In this document: positions 49,450 to 61,349 of the stretch, one piece after another
Position numbering within the stretch: the stretch's first letter is position 1
Layout: every line of letters begins with the position of its first letter
NCBI RefSeq assembly: GCF_026113935.1
Contig: NZ_JAPEUL010000004.1
Span: forward strand, 744,001 to 808,000
DNA length: 64,000 nucleotides
From: Marinomonas rhodophyticola
Lineage (GTDB): Bacteria; Pseudomonadota; Gammaproteobacteria; Pseudomonadales; Marinomonadaceae
Reading direction: 5' to 3'
Notes under the pieces: model-generated
The model's input: only the letters and a program-made list of their open reading frames with translations
The model's database searches: none
Told to the model about the DNA's origin: nothing
Translations under genes and position numbers: made by a program

Positions 49450-49899
49450 CTATATTAATGAATCGAAGATAGTGAATAGGTCTTGATTAGTTTTTGCTGT
49501 GCGTAGTTTGTCTAATGATTCTGGTGACTGAGCTAACTCTGCGATTTGAGCTAAAGTCGCAAGGTGTTGATCGCACTCGTGAGGTGGAACAATAAGGGCA
49601 AATATAAGATCCACCGCTCTCTTATCTATAGAATCAAAGTCGATAGGTGTGTCTAGAGACATAACGACGATGGCGGTATGGTTTGCTGACTCTAGTCGAC
49701 AATGAGGGATGGCAATGCCATTGCCTATTCCTGTGCTACCGAGTTTTTCACGGCCCAGCAGCGCGTCATATACCGCTTCGTTATCGCAGTGTAAGCGATT
49801 TGAAGCGACTTCAGCGATACTTTCAAGGACGCGCTTTTTACTAACAATATCTTGTTTTGCGAGAACGAGTTCCGCTTTTAATAATGATTTCAAGGACAT
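49450..49899 (-). CDS. ptsN: PTS IIA-like nitrogen regulatory protein PtsN
   Basis: Phosphoryl acceptor that controls potassium transport, nitrogen use and envelope stress by protein contacts. The 149-residue EIIA fold has GIGNGIAIPHCR with the phosphorylated His and ALIVPPHECDQHLATLAQIA near the end. It starts 17 bp after rpoN, where hpf lies in many relatives. Confidence 0.93.
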   Translation of the reverse strand: MSLKSLLKAELVLAKQDIVSKKRVLESIAEVASNRLHCDNEAVYDALLGREKLGSTGIGNGIAIPHCRLESANHTAIVVMSLDTPIDFDSIDKRAVDLIFALIVPPHECDQHLATLAQIAELAQSPESLDKLRTAKTNQDLFTIFDSLI

Positions 49900-49916
49900 G
49901 ATAAAATGTTTTCCGT

Positions 49917-51390
49917 TTAGATCAGTCGTTTGCGTTCATTGGAGGGAGGGATATTCATCGCCTCACGGTATTTGGCAACAGTCCGTCTTGCGACTTGGAT
50001 GCCTTGTTCGGCCAAAATAGCCGCTAGTTTATTGTCACTCAGTGGTTTTTTGGCTGGTTCGTCTGCCACTAGCTTTTTAATCATAGCTCGTATGGCTGTA
50101 GAAGAACATTCCCCGCCCGCGGCTGTGTTTACGTGGCTTGAGAAAAAATACTTGAGCTCAAAAATGCCTTTAGGGGTATGCATATATTTCTGCGTTGTCA
50201 CCCTTGATATTGTGGATTCGTGCATGCCTACTTCTTCAGCAACATCATGAAGAACCATAGGTTTCATGGCTTCCTCACCGAGCTCAAAAAAATCGATTTG
50301 TCGACTGACAATACAGCTTGCTACTTTAAGAAGCGTCTCATTTCGGCTTTGCAGGCTTTTCATAAACCACTTAGCTTCTTGAAGCGACGTTTTAATGTAA
50401 GTTGCGTCTTCTGCTGTCGCAGCGGTGCTTGCCATAGCCGAGTAGGTTTCGTTGATTTTTATTGGTGGTAGCGCTTCATTATTCAACTCTACCTGCCAAA
50501 CGTCATGACGCTTTTTCACCGATACGTCAGGAATAACATAATCAGTGTCATCCGCATCTATGACAGAGCCGGGGCGAGGGTTGAGTTGCTGTATAAGATC
50601 GATAACCTCTTTTAGGGCTTCATCTTTTAACTTAGTCTTACGGCTTAGTTGTGCAAAGTCTCGATTGCCTAACAAGGGTAAATAGTGATCAATAATGTTG
50701 TGGGTGCTTTTATAAAGTGGGTGGTTACTAAATGCCTCAAGTTGCACTAATAAACAATCACGCAAGTCAATTGAGCAAACACCAACAGGGTCAAAGCGCT
50801 GCAATCTATGCTGCACAGCAATGACTTCTTCTATGTCTAGATCTTCTAGTTCAGCGGCCAGTGATTCGCATATTTCATCTGGAGATATGCTTAAATAACC
50901 ATCAGGCTGCACGCATTCAATGATGGCATAGGCAATCTCTATGTCTCTATCAGACATATGAGTCAGGTTTAATTGCCATATTAAATGATCTTGGATGCTT
51001 TCTGCAGGCGCATTGCGACTTTCGAAGTCGCCATCACCTTCATAGTTATTATGGTCGCTAACAGCAGCGGAACTCTGGTAGGTGTCATCCCAATTACTGT
51101 CGATTGACAGTTCTTCAGGGATGCTTTCAGTCCATTCTGACTCTACGCGAGCTTCTTCACTATTGTGATCTACTGTTTGGTCGGTTGCACTTTTTGCTTC
51201 AATGCTGGCCGGAATGTCGATGTGCATTTGCTCATCATCGTCGAGCCTCAAGAAGTGGATTAGACTCAAGAAATTCGTGTATTTCTTGTTTTAAATCCAA
51301 CGTAGAAAGCTGCAGCAAGCGAATGGCCTGTTGCAGTTGCGGTGTCATGGTCAGCTGTTGACCGAGCTTTAATTGTAAAGACTGCTTCAT
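49917..51390 (-). CDS. rpoN: RNA polymerase sigma-54 factor RpoN, frameshifted
   Basis: Directs transcription from -24/-12 promoters for nitrogen, motility and other genes. Region I starts [22 protein letters not shown]; an acidic region II follows; the C-terminus has the HTH and the RpoN box [15 protein letters not shown]. The frame breaks at 51243-51249: removing one G of GAGGCTC restores ESNPLLELDDD and 490 residues. Start ATG at 51390. Regions II and III are otherwise uninterrupted, so it is probably functional. The adjacent lptB gene lies 75 bp upstream. Confidence 0.94.
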
Positions 51391-51465
51391 AGAGCAACTC
51401 TTTCAGTTTGAGTGAATTGGAACGAGTTATGCATACTACTCCCTTTCTACAGCAATGATAAGGGG

Positions 51466-52191
51466 TTACAGGCGGAAGTCGTCGCCTAAATAAACCTTTT
51501 TTACCTGCTCATTATTGATAACAGTGTTGGCATCGCCTGACGCGATGATATAACCATTACCAACAATATACGCTTTATCACAAATATCTAAGGTCTCTCT
51601 GACGTTGTGATCGGTGATTAATACACCAATTCCGCTTTCTTGAAGGTGTTTAATGATCAGTTTAATGTCGCCAACTGAAATGGGATCGACGCCTGCGAAC
51701 GGTTCATCAAGGAGGATGAATTTGGGGTTCATGGCAAGCGCTCTGGCTATCTCAACTCGGCGTCTTTCTCCACCAGATAGTGCCATGCCAAGATTGGTGC
51801 GTATATGATTGATATGGAATTCTTCTAATAGTTCCTCAAGTCTTTCCCATTGTTGGGCTTTGTTTAGCTCTTTGCGAGTTTCTAAAATAGCCAGAATGTT
51901 GTCTTCCACAGACATTTTTCTGAAAATTGAGGCTTCTTGTGGAAGGTAGCCAATGCCTTTTTGTGCACGTGTGTGCATAGCATCGTGAGTGATATCTTGA
52001 CCATCGATAAAAATACCACCTGCATCATTGGCTACCATGCCAACAATCATATAAAAGCAAGTGGTCTTTCCCGCACCATTTGGCCCTAGTAGGCCTACTG
52101 CTTCACCAGATTCGACGGCAATAGACACATCCTTTACTACTTGCCGTTTTTTATAGCTTTTTGCTAAGTGTTTTGCTTCTAGTAATGCCAT
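51466..52191 (-). CDS. lptB: LPS export ABC ATPase LptB
   Basis: ATPase that drives LPS extraction from the inner membrane with LptFG. Walker [11 protein letters not shown]-loop YLPQEASIF, signature [16 protein letters not shown], Walker [14 protein letters not shown] and His switch ITDHNVRE are intact. Length 241 is typical. It begins one base after lptA, so the lptC-lptA-lptB unit is tightly packed. Confidence 0.95.
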   Translation of the reverse strand: MALLEAKHLAKSYKKRQVVKDVSIAVESGEAVGLLGPNGAGKTTCFYMIVGMVANDAGGIFIDGQDITHDAMHTRAQKGIGYLPQEASIFRKMSVEDNILAILETRKELNKAQQWERLEELLEEFHINHIRTNLGMALSGGERRRVEIARALAMNPKFILLDEPFAGVDPISVGDIKLIIKHLQESGIGVLITDHNVRETLDICDKAYIVGNGYIIASGDANTVINNEQVKKVYLGDDFRL

Positions 52192-52701
52192 CTATTTCTT
52201 CGCCTCAGGTGCTTGTGGTTGCAAAGTCATATTGACGCGCCCAGAATCTTTTTTCTCAGCACTGAACGTGCCGTCATTGATCATGTACAGAATGTAATCC
52301 GCCGTAATAGAGTTTTGCATGCGGCTTAGGTAACCATCACCGATGATCTCTAGTTTTGATTCACTGGTCAAATAATGGATTTTAGCGCCTTTGCTGATGA
52401 CGATATTACCACTCCAGTCAATTTGTTGGCTGAATTTGGCCGGCTTGCCTATTGCTTCTAAACTACTGAACTTTCTTGTATTTACGTTGGTCGAGACTTT
52501 GAGATATTGCGCTTGAATTTCAATAGTGCCTTGTTTAACAAACACGTTACCTTTGTAAATAGCTTCACCAGTAGTTTGGTTAAAAGAAGCCTCGTCAGCT
52601 TGGATTTCTAGGGGTTTATTTACGTCGTCAGGCAATGCGTAAGCGTGTTGGGCTATCATGACTGAGGTGATCAATAAGCCAATATTAGCGATTTGTTTCA
52701 T
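52192..52701 (-). CDS. lptA: LPS transport periplasmic protein LptA
   Basis: Forms the beta-jellyroll bridge that carries LPS across the periplasm. A signal peptide (MKQIANIGLLITSVMIAQHAYA) is followed by ADEASFNQTTGEAIYKGNV and a repeated beta pattern. Length 169 is typical. It overlaps lptC by 17 bp and abuts lptB. Confidence 0.92.
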   Translation of the reverse strand: MKQIANIGLLITSVMIAQHAYALPDDVNKPLEIQADEASFNQTTGEAIYKGNVFVKQGTIEIQAQYLKVSTNVNTRKFSSLEAIGKPAKFSQQIDWSGNIVISKGAKIHYLTSESKLEIIGDGYLSRMQNSITADYILYMINDGTFSAEKKDSGRVNMTLQPQAPEAKK

Positions 52702-53254
52702 ATTTTCCTCTTACCGATCCTGTCATAACGACTTCTTCTGAATTGATGTAAGTAGTAATTTTGCCAGCAGAAGTGTCGCCTTGAGAAGAGATCAGGGTTG
52801 CATTCCCATAACTGGTTAATGATTGATCTTTGTCTAGGTAATGCACATTGTCTGCGCTAAGCTTTATGTCTTCAGATTGAAGATATTTTTTGGTAGCTCG
52901 AGCATTATCTGTTAATAGAATATCATTACTTCCATCTTCAATAACCCCTTTATCTGCTTTTGCGCTCCAAGAGCCTGACGCAGATTGACGTTCAACGCTG
53001 GGTTTTTCTAATAGCGTCCTGGACTTTGCTATGTAATGAAGCGTTTGTTCGGCATCTAAGGTTTCAATTAGATTGCCCTTATTGTCAAACTCTCTCACTT
53101 TCACTTCCGTAATGAAATAATCAGGCGAGCTTCTCAGAGAGTCTGTTTCAACCAGGTTTTGTGTCGGCATCGTCCCATACCAGAAGGTGAGAGCGAACAA
53201 AATGAGCGCAGCTCCACTTAAAAAGAGATTTCGTGCCGAAATGAATTTTGTCAA
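52685..53254 (-). CDS. lptC: LPS export inner-membrane protein LptC
   Basis: Bitopic protein passing LPS from LptB2FG to LptA. One N-terminal helix (LFLSGAALILFALTFWYGTM) then a periplasmic beta domain with PDYFITEVKVREFDNKGN. A TTG at 53254 giving MTKFISARNLFLSG is chosen, since the frame above it runs into the antiporter gene; no good ATG exists. Length 189 is normal. kdsC and kdsD, usually just upstream, are absent. Confidence 0.88.
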   Translation of the reverse strand: MTKFISARNLFLSGAALILFALTFWYGTMPTQNLVETDSLRSSPDYFITEVKVREFDNKGNLIETLDAEQTLHYIAKSRTLLEKPSVERQSASGSWSAKADKGVIEDGSNDILLTDNARATKKYLQSEDIKLSADNVHYLDKDQSLTSYGNATLISSQGDTSAGKITTYINSEEVVMTGSVRGKYETNR

Positions 53255-53261
53255 AAAAACA

Positions 53262-54242
53262 TTACACCGAGCCGTTTGTGCTAATGATAAACAAATACAC
53301 ACCATATGACGCGACAAGGGGTAACCCTATCCAACGTGGAATACTGTTGTTTTTGCTTTTTTTGAAGACAAAGATAGCGATGGCAAGGGCGGCGGTTAGA
53401 CCAAGAACCCAAGGGTAGTCTCGGCTAATAACGCTGGCGTCTACGAGTCCTGGTGCAATGAGCGCAGGCAATGGCAATACTGTGGCCAAGTTGAAAATAT
53501 TTGAGCCAATAATATTACCAATGGCGATATCGTGATGGCCTTTTCTAACACTGCTTACAGAGGCTGCCAGTTCAGGTAGGCTCGTGCCTACAGCAACGAT
53601 GGTGAGACCAATGACTAGTTCACTAACACCAAGAGCGGTCGCAATTCCTATTGCTCCCCACACCAGTAACTTAGAGCTACCAATGAGCACGGCTAGCCCG
53701 ACTAGTGCGATAAGGAGAGATTTTCCCACAGGTGCGCCATCGTCTTCAGGTAATTCGCCTGCCAGTTCACTTTCAAGATCTTTATTACCCTTTAACAAAA
53801 TAGTTAATATAACAACAAAGGCGGCCAGCAAAATGATACCGTCCCATAAATCGAGAGTTTGATCATAAAGCAAAGCCCCTGTAAGCAGTGTAATTGCTAG
53901 TACAAGGGGAACTTCTTTCTTAGCGAGGCCTTTTGCTATAGGGACGGCAGAGAACAAAAGAGTGATGCCAAAGACCAATGCAATGTTGGCGATGTTTGAC
54001 CCTAGTACGTTACCGACTGCGATTTCTGGAGCGTTATCTAATGCTGCTATGGCTGAGACGACCATTTCTGGTGCCGATGTGCCAAATGCAACAAGTGTGA
54101 TCCCTATGACCATGGGGTTGACATTCAATTTTTCGGCCACTAACGCAGAGTGTTCGATGAATTTATCCGAACTCATGATTAATAAAACGAGTCCTGCGAT
54201 GAGGGCAACAGAGAATAGCAGCATGGTATTGAAATTACTCAT
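53262..54242 (-). CDS. Calcium/sodium antiporter (CaCA family, YrbG-like)
   Basis: A 326-residue exchanger with two inverted repeats. Each has an alpha motif: VAFGTSAPEMVVS with GNVLGSNIANIALV, and VAVGTSLPELAASVSS with GNIIGSNIFNLATV. About ten helices. Its stop at 53262 sits 7 bp before the lptC start, as YrbG sits near lpt genes in E. coli. Ca2+/Na+ exchange is inferred by family; physiological role is unclear. Confidence 0.9.
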   Translation of the reverse strand: MSNFNTMLLFSVALIAGLVLLIMSSDKFIEHSALVAEKLNVNPMVIGITLVAFGTSAPEMVVSAIAALDNAPEIAVGNVLGSNIANIALVFGITLLFSAVPIAKGLAKKEVPLVLAITLLTGALLYDQTLDLWDGIILLAAFVVILTILLKGNKDLESELAGELPEDDGAPVGKSLLIALVGLAVLIGSSKLLVWGAIGIATALGVSELVIGLTIVAVGTSLPELAASVSSVRKGHHDIAIGNIIGSNIFNLATVLPLPALIAPGLVDASVISRDYPWVLGLTAALAIAIFVFKKSKNNSIPRWIGLPLVASYGVYLFIISTNGSV

Positions 54243-54391
54243 AGATTTTAGGAGTTACCATTTAATGAGGTTTGACGTTCGAATTCAAGACTTGATCTAA
54301 CAAACAAGGTGCATTTGATGGCGCCATGATTTTATTTATTGGAGTGCAGTGATAGTATCAGACGATATTTTACAGTGATAAAGGTGTGTCA

Positions 54392-55239
54392 GTGGTAGAT
54401 GCTTATATAAGGGTCAATGATCTGAGTTTTTTAGGGGAGATCGTGCAATTTATGAAAACGTCTCCCTTACGATACCTAAAGGAAAAATCACAGCTGTCAT
54501 GGGAGTCAGTGGAACGGGAAAAACCACCTTGTTGCGTTTGATTGCGGCACAGTTGGCACCAAATACAGGCACTATTTTTGTAGATGGTCAAAATATACAC
54601 GCTTTGTCTCGTTCTGAGCTTTACAAAGTGCGTAAAAAAATGGGGATGTTATTTCAGAGTGGTGCATTGTTTACCGACATGTCTGTGGCTGAAAATGTGG
54701 CTTTTCCCATGGAGGAGCATACGAAGCTGAGCGTGAAAGAGATTGCGGCTATTGTTTCCGATAAGCTGCACAGCGTTGGTCTTCGGGGCGCTGCGAAAAT
54801 GATGCCGGCAGAATTGTCGGGAGGTATGGCTAGACGTGTTGCATTGGCCAGAGCGATTGCATTAGATCCAGAGCTGGTTATGTATGATGAGCCATTTACA
54901 GGACAAGATCCAATATCCAAAGGGGTCTTGGTGAAGTTAATTCGCCAGCTTAATGATTCCGCGAAGATTACCTCTGTTTTGGTTTCACATGACGTAAAAG
55001 AGTCACTTTCCATTGCTGACCATGTGTGTATTTTGGCTGGTGGGCGTGTGATTGCCGAAGGTTCCGCTGATGAAATTCGTGCTTCTGAAGATCCTCAAGT
55101 GCGTCAGTTTCTAAATGGTGAGCCGGATGGGCCTGTGCCATTTCATTATCCAGAAGATAATAATGTTGACGATATTGGTGAGAACGACAGCCTTATATCT
55201 GTTGCTAGTAAGTCTAATAAAGATGGAGCGGTACAGTGA
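54392..55239 (+). CDS. mlaF: Phospholipid transport ABC ATPase MlaF, frameshifted
   Basis: ATPase of the Mla system keeping outer-membrane asymmetry. The frame breaks in a T6 run (54427-54432); one more T joins VNDLSFF to RGDRAIYENVSLTIPKGK and then Walker A MGVSGTGKTT. AELSGGMARRVALARAI (signature), LVMYDEPFTGQDP (Walker B) and LVSHDVKE follow. GTG 54392 is preferred, with AAGG seven bases upstream; GTG 54386 is the alternative. Corrected length about 282. Its stop overlaps mlaE by GTGA. Confidence 0.92.
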
Positions 55240-56017
55240 AAGCGATTATTTCTTTGGGGGCGTGGCTTTTTAATTGGCTTGAAGCTGTCGGACGCGCTGG
55301 CATTTTTTGGTGCAAAGTGTTTGTCGTTTACCTGTTCGGTTTGGCGAGTCCGTTAATCTGCTTGTGAAACAACTTTATTCAGTTGGTGTGTTGTCCCTCG
55401 TGATTATTCTTGTTTCGGGGGCGTTTATTGGTATGGTGCTGTCACTGCAAGGTTACAGTATTTTAGCCAAATTTGGCTCTGAAGAGGCGGTGGGGCAGTT
55501 GTTGGCCTTGTCACTATTACGAGAGCTTTCACCTGTTGTGACAGCGCTTTTGTTTGCTGGTCGGGCTGGCTCCTCTTTGACCGCTGAGATTGGCTTAATG
55601 AAAGCCACTGAACAGTTATCCAGTTATGAAATGATGGGAGTTGACCCGCTTCGGCGAGTGATTGCGCCACGATTTATTGCTGGTGTTATTTGTTTGCCAT
55701 TGTTGAGTTTGATTTTTTCTGCTTCTGGGATTCTGGGTGGGCAGTTGGTTTCAGTTGGTTGGTTAGGTGTTTATGATGGCGCGTTTTGGTCATCAATGCA
55801 GCAATCCGTGCATTTTGACACTGATATCATGAATGGTGTGATTAAGGCGGTGTGTTTTGCTGTCGTTGTGACTTGGATCGCAGTTTATCAGGGGTATGAA
55901 TGTGTGCCTACTTCTGAGGGGATTGGTAAAGCGACCACTCGTACTGTGGTTCTAAGTTCATTGGCTATTTTGGCGTTAGATTTTGTATTGACCGCTGCTA
56001 TGTTTGGAGATTTTAGG
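55236..56017 (+). CDS. mlaE: Phospholipid transport permease MlaE, frameshifted and run into MlaD
   Basis: Membrane subunit of MlaFEDB. GTG 55236 follows SD GGAG; the frame breaks in a T6 run (55303-55308). A seventh T joins GRAGIF to [40 protein letters not shown] is the family motif. The normal end [13 protein letters not shown] lacks its stop: T4 at 56011-56014 should be T5 to form TAG. As given, the frame reads on into MlaD. Corrected length is 260 residues, as in E. coli. A genuine MlaE-MlaD fusion is less likely. Confidence 0.9.
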
Positions 56018-56482
56018 ATGAGAAGTAAGCGAGCTGAGTTATTGGTTGGGTGTTTTATTGTGCTGGGTGTTGCTGCCCTTGTCTATTTGGCAGTGCAAGT
56101 GAGTGGTTTGGCTTTTTCCAGTAAGAAAGACACTTATCAAGTGGTTGCGAGATTTGATGACATTGCTGGCTTAACAAGTCGAGCGAAAGTATCTATATCC
56201 GGTGTAACGGTGGGCAGTGTTGAGTCCATTACGTTTGATAAAGATTTGTATATGGCGTTGGTGACGATGAATATCCATTCTGATGTTAATAATATTCCCA
56301 CGGATAGTTCAATTGCAGTATTAACCAGCGGTTTGTTGGGTGAGAAGTATCTGGGGATATCGATTGGTGCGGACGATGAAATGCTGAAAAATGGCAGTGA
56401 AATATACGATACGCAATCTGCACTTGTTTTGGAAACCTTGATTAGTCAGTTTTTGTTTAAAGCTGGTGACTCGGAGAAGTAA
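56018..56482 (+). CDS. mlaD: Phospholipid transport MCE protein MlaD
   Basis: Periplasmic hexameric MCE ring anchored by one helix. ATG 56018 gives [24 protein letters not shown], then the MCE domain: [32 protein letters not shown] and [13 protein letters not shown]. Length 154 is normal. The SD GGAG lies about ten bases before the ATG, inside the mlaE end. It appears fused to MlaE only because of the lost stop. mlaC follows by 3 bp. Confidence 0.9.
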   Translation: MRSKRAELLVGCFIVLGVAALVYLAVQVSGLAFSSKKDTYQVVARFDDIAGLTSRAKVSISGVTVGSVESITFDKDLYMALVTMNIHSDVNNIPTDSSIAVLTSGLLGEKYLGISIGADDEMLKNGSEIYDTQSALVLETLISQFLFKAGDSEK

Positions 56483-56485
56483 GAT

Positions 56486-57105
56486 ATGTCTAGAATTTTG
56501 ATGAGTTTTTTGCTTGCTTTTACCATGCTGAGACCTCAAGTTTAGTCTGGTCTAATGTGGATGGTGCAAGGGATGCCGTTATTAATGTGGTGGATGCTTT
56601 TCGTAAGGATATTGTCGCTGAAAAAACTGTTTTAGCTTCAAATCCCGCTCTGCTTGAGCAGCGTGTCAACGCTATTCTTGAAGATGTTGTGGATTTTGAT
56701 GATTTTTCAAAGAAAGTAATGGGAAAGTATTATCGCAGGGCGACGGCTGAGCAAAGAGTTCGTTTTGCTACTGTCACTAAAGATACCTTATTGAAAACGT
56801 ATGGTGCCTCTCTTCTTGAGCTTGATGCAAATCGTATCAATGTTTTGCCACTGGGTCCTCAAGGTCAAGGGCGTGAAACGAAAGTCGATGTGGATTTCCA
56901 AATGGAAGCTGGTGGTATGTTGAATATTAGTTTCTATATGGAGCAGTCCAAGGCGAATAAATGGATGCTTAGTAATGTCGTTATTAATAATATTAATTTT
57001 GGTTTAACTTTTCGCAAGCAGTTTGCGGTGATGATGGAACAAAATAGAAACGATATTGATGCGGCTATTTCTGCTTGGCGTGACTCTTTGGCGAAAAAGT
57101 CTTAA
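56486..57105 (+). CDS. mlaC: Phospholipid shuttle protein MlaC, frameshifted
   Basis: Periplasmic carrier between OmpC-MlaA and MlaFEDB. The signal starts MSRILMSFLLAF; the frame breaks at T4 (56518-56521). A fifth T gives FYHAETSSLVWSNVDGARDAV and 206 residues. VDFDDFSKKVMGKYYRRATAEQRVRF and FRKQFA near the end are MlaC signatures. It ends the mla operon; mlaB, normally next, is missing. Confidence 0.9.
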
Positions 57106-57138
57106 CGATTATCGTTGTTTGTTTTTTGTTCTCTAAGG

Positions 57139-57171
57139 ATCCGAATTCATTATATGAGTTCGGATTTTTTT
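57139..57171 (+). terminator. Terminator of the mla operon
   Basis: ATCCGAATTCAT and ATGAGTTCGGAT pair with one mismatch around a 3-base loop and are followed by TTTTTTTGG. It lies 33 bp after mlaC. Confidence 0.85.
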
Positions 57172-57317
57172 GGTTTTTTTGTCTGGTATTGTCAGTCTGG
57201 ATTAAAATCTTGGAAAACAAGTGGTTTTTTATTCAGAGTTAGGCATCTGGGTGTTAAGTAGTTGGCTGTACTCATGTAGAATAGTGCGATCAAGTATCTT
57301 TATCTATTGGAGCGACT

Positions 57318-57554
57318 GTGAACGCAGGTGAAGTTAAAGCACTTTTAGAATCCTCTATTCCTAACTGTGAAGTGGTTGCAGAAGGGGAAGGTTGTAATTT
57401 CCAAGTGGTTGTAGTGACAAGTGAATTTGAGGGCCTGTCAACAGTGAAGAGGCAGCAGCTTGTATACTCACACCTTCAAAAGGCTATATCCAGTGGCGCC
57501 ATTCATGCCGTTACAATGAAAACCTATACGCCAGAACAAATAAGCAAGCTATAA
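57318..57554 (+). CDS. ibaG: BolA-family protein IbaG
   Basis: A 78-residue BolA/IbaG-type protein that works with monothiol glutaredoxin in iron-sulfur or acid-stress biology. MNAGEVKALLESSIPNCEV, then the conserved EGLSTVKRQQLVYSHLQK and AIHAVTMKTYTPEQ are IbaG signatures, with the H-A-V part near the loop. GTG start with SD GGAG six bases upstream. It lies 24 bp before murA, an arrangement conserved in gammaproteobacteria. Confidence 0.9.
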   Translation: MNAGEVKALLESSIPNCEVVAEGEGCNFQVVVVTSEFEGLSTVKRQQLVYSHLQKAISSGAIHAVTMKTYTPEQISKL

Positions 57555-57566
57555 ATGCGATTATAA

Positions 57567-58841
<1,275 letters not shown>

Positions 58842-58842
58842 T

Positions 58843-59487
58843 ATGAGCAGAACATTAACGATTGCTCTGTCGAAAGGGCGTATTCTTGGCGAGACTTTAC
58901 CTCTTTTAGAAAAAGCGAATATTGTTCCAATTGAAGACATTAGCAAAAGTCGTAAGCTGATTTTTGATACCAATCATGAGCATATTAAGTTGGTGATTCT
59001 GCGTGCAACGGACGTGCCGACTTATGTTGACCATGGCGTGGCGGATTTTGGTGTTGCTGGTAAAGATGTGTTAATGGAAGCATCCACTAAAAACCTTTAT
59101 GAGCTTCTGGATCTTAAAATAGCCAAATGTCGCTTGATGACCGCCGGTGTGGTGGGGCAGCCGCTGCCAAATAGGCGTTTGAAAGTCGCTTCTAAGTTTA
59201 TTAAAACAGCGAAGGCGTATTTTGCCGAACAAGGTATTCAGGCTGATGTCATTAAGCTTTATGGTGCCATGGAGTTAGCGCCTATCATGGGGTTAGCTGA
59301 CCTGATTGTTGATATTGTTGATACGGGTAATACACTAAAAGCCAATGGTCTAGAGGCGCGAGAACTGATTGCGCCGATTAGCACGCGTTTAGTGGTCAAT
59401 AAAGCGGCTTATAAAACTAAGTACGCTGAAATTGAGCCTATTTTAGAAATGATACGACGTGCGGTTGACGATAACGAGGGTAAATAA
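58843..59487 (+). CDS. hisG: ATP phosphoribosyltransferase HisG, short form
   Basis: First step of histidine synthesis. At 214 residues it is the short form without the C-terminal ACT-like regulatory domain, which requires HisZ as partner; hisZ is not in this window. [25 protein letters not shown] and [18 protein letters not shown] are family signatures. It begins 1 bp after murA and hisD starts immediately at its stop. Confidence 0.94.
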   Translation: MSRTLTIALSKGRILGETLPLLEKANIVPIEDISKSRKLIFDTNHEHIKLVILRATDVPTYVDHGVADFGVAGKDVLMEASTKNLYELLDLKIAKCRLMTAGVVGQPLPNRRLKVASKFIKTAKAYFAEQGIQADVIKLYGAMELAPIMGLADLIVDIVDTGNTLKANGLEARELIAPISTRLVVNKAAYKTKYAEIEPILEMIRRAVDDNEGK

Positions 59488-60798
59488 TTGAATCTTAATA
59501 TTCGAGCGTTTTCTTCTAGCTCTGATGGTTTTCGCTCTGAGCTAGAATCTTTGCTGGCATGGGACTCTGTTTCCGATGCCGGTGTGCAGAAAGCCGTTGC
59601 TGATATTGTTGAGCAAGTACGCCTTAACGGCGACCAGGCCGTTATTGAGTTTACCAATCGATTTGACCGTCGAAATGTTGCGTCCTCTTCTGAGCTTGAA
59701 ATAACACGTGAAGAATTGGCTCTGGCGAAAGGTCGAGTCAGTGCTGAGCTTGTGACTAGCTTAGAGGCGGCCGCCAAACGTGTACATGATTATCATGAGC
59801 GCCAAAAGCAACCTTCTTGGCAGTATCAAGAAAATGACGGTACGGTGCTTGGTCAAAAAGTGACGCCTTTAGATCGTGTTGGTGTGTATGTGCCAGGCGG
59901 CAAAGCAGCGTATCCTTCTTCTGTATTGATGAATGTTATGCCTGCAAAAGTAGCTGGTGTTGGTGAAATTATCATGGTGGTTCCAACGCCTGATGGTTTA
60001 GTGAATGATATCGTTTTGGCGGCGGCTTACATTGCGGGTGTTGATCGTGTATTCACTATAGGCGGTGCTCAGGCAGTGGCTGCTTTGGCGTACGGAACAG
60101 CCACTATTCCCAAAGTCGATAAAATTGTTGGTCCGGGTAATATTTATGTGGCCACCGCGAAGAAAATGGTTTTTGGTGTTGTTGGTATAGATATGATCGC
60201 TGGGCCTTCCGAAATTTTGGTTGTTTGCGATGGTAAGACAGATCCAGATTGGATCGCTATGGATTTATTTTCTCAAGCTGAGCACGACGAAGATGCCCAA
60301 TCTATTTTAATCTCTCCTGACATGGCTTTTCTAAAAGAAGTAAAAGCGTCAATGGAGCGCTTGATTGAGACTCAGAGTCGCAAAGACATTATTAAGGCTT
60401 CATTAGAGGGGCGCGGTGCTTTCATTCATGTTGAAAATATGGATGAAGCGATGGATATTGCCAATATTGTTGCTGCTGAGCATCTTGAGTTGTCGATTGA
60501 TGAACCCGAAAAATGGGTAGAGAAAATTCGTCATGCTGGTGCGATTTTTATGGGGCGCCATACACCAGAAGCGCTAGGTGACTACTGTGCTGGGCCGAAT
60601 CATGTTTTACCAACGTCTGGTACAGCAAGATTCTCATCTCCTTTGGGGGTGTATGACTTCCAAAAGCGTAGTTCATTGATTTATTGTTCACCTGAAGGTG
60701 CAAGTGCACTGGCAAAAATAGCATCACCCTTAGCGCGAGGCGAATCATTAGAGGCGCATGCTATGTCGGCTGAATATCGTATTCTGAAGAGCTTGTAA
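59488..60798 (+). CDS. hisD: Histidinol dehydrogenase HisD
   Basis: Oxidises histidinol to histidine in two NAD+-linked steps with Zn2+. It contains [102 protein letters not shown] and ends [12 protein letters not shown]. The catalytic Glu-His pair is in AAEHLE. TTG start with GAGGG upstream. Length 436 is typical. hisC, usually next in Pseudomonas, is not here. Confidence 0.96.
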   Translation: MNLNIRAFSSSSDGFRSELESLLAWDSVSDAGVQKAVADIVEQVRLNGDQAVIEFTNRFDRRNVASSSELEITREELALAKGRVSAELVTSLEAAAKRVHDYHERQKQPSWQYQENDGTVLGQKVTPLDRVGVYVPGGKAAYPSSVLMNVMPAKVAGVGEIIMVVPTPDGLVNDIVLAAAYIAGVDRVFTIGGAQAVAALAYGTATIPKVDKIVGPGNIYVATAKKMVFGVVGIDMIAGPSEILVVCDGKTDPDWIAMDLFSQAEHDEDAQSILISPDMAFLKEVKASMERLIETQSRKDIIKASLEGRGAFIHVENMDEAMDIANIVAAEHLELSIDEPEKWVEKIRHAGAIFMGRHTPEALGDYCAGPNHVLPTSGTARFSSPLGVYDFQKRSSLIYCSPEGASALAKIASPLARGESLEAHAMSAEYRILKSL

Positions 60799-61349
60799 TG
60801 GTAGGCGGTTCATCACATCCGACAGCGCTTTATAAACTTAGAAGAGTAACTCGTGTTACTGCGTTGGTTATTTTGCTTTTGGTGGTAGTGGGTTTTTTTA
60901 TGCCGACTGACTACCGTGTGGAGCGTGGTGTTTTTATACAGGCTCCAAAGGCAACGGTTTATAAAGACATGCTGCATGGGGACTATTTGGCAGAATGGAT
61001 GTTTATCCAAGATGGTCAGTTGGAAGTATTTGATGGCGTTTTAGAGGAGGGCGACTCAGTTGCCTTAATCTACGATAAAACAAGTGATCAAGGTGTTTTG
61101 TCGATAGTGTCGTCCTCTGAGTCTGTTATTCGTTTCGACGTTCGCCCTAAGCCCAATGTGAATCTTGTTCATAATCAAATTATGTTATCTGATGTGGACG
61201 GTGGTACTTTGGTGAATTGGGTGATTGATGGTGATCTTAGTGCTGGGTTGTTGAGTCCTTATCTTGCTTTGTTTGCTAATGACATTGCAGGCAATAACTT
61301 CGAGCGTAGTTTGAATCAATTAAAAGTGCTGATTGAGCGTCAACACTAA
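60798..61349 (+). CDS. Membrane-anchored SRPBCC-like protein of unknown function
   Basis: A 183-residue protein with an N-terminal helix (VTALVILLLVVVGFFM) and a globular part starting YRVERGVFIQAPKATVYKDMLHGDYLAEW, a pattern like the polyketide-cyclase/START (SRPBCC) fold, where a hydrophobic pocket binds lipids or other ligands. It overlaps the hisD stop by TAATG, so translation is coupled. Its stop overlaps that of convergent degS. Its position is where hisC often lies. Family assignment is tentative. Confidence 0.6.
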   Translation: MVGGSSHPTALYKLRRVTRVTALVILLLVVVGFFMPTDYRVERGVFIQAPKATVYKDMLHGDYLAEWMFIQDGQLEVFDGVLEEGDSVALIYDKTSDQGVLSIVSSSESVIRFDVRPKPNVNLVHNQIMLSDVDGGTLVNWVIDGDLSAGLLSPYLALFANDIAGNNFERSLNQLKVLIERQH

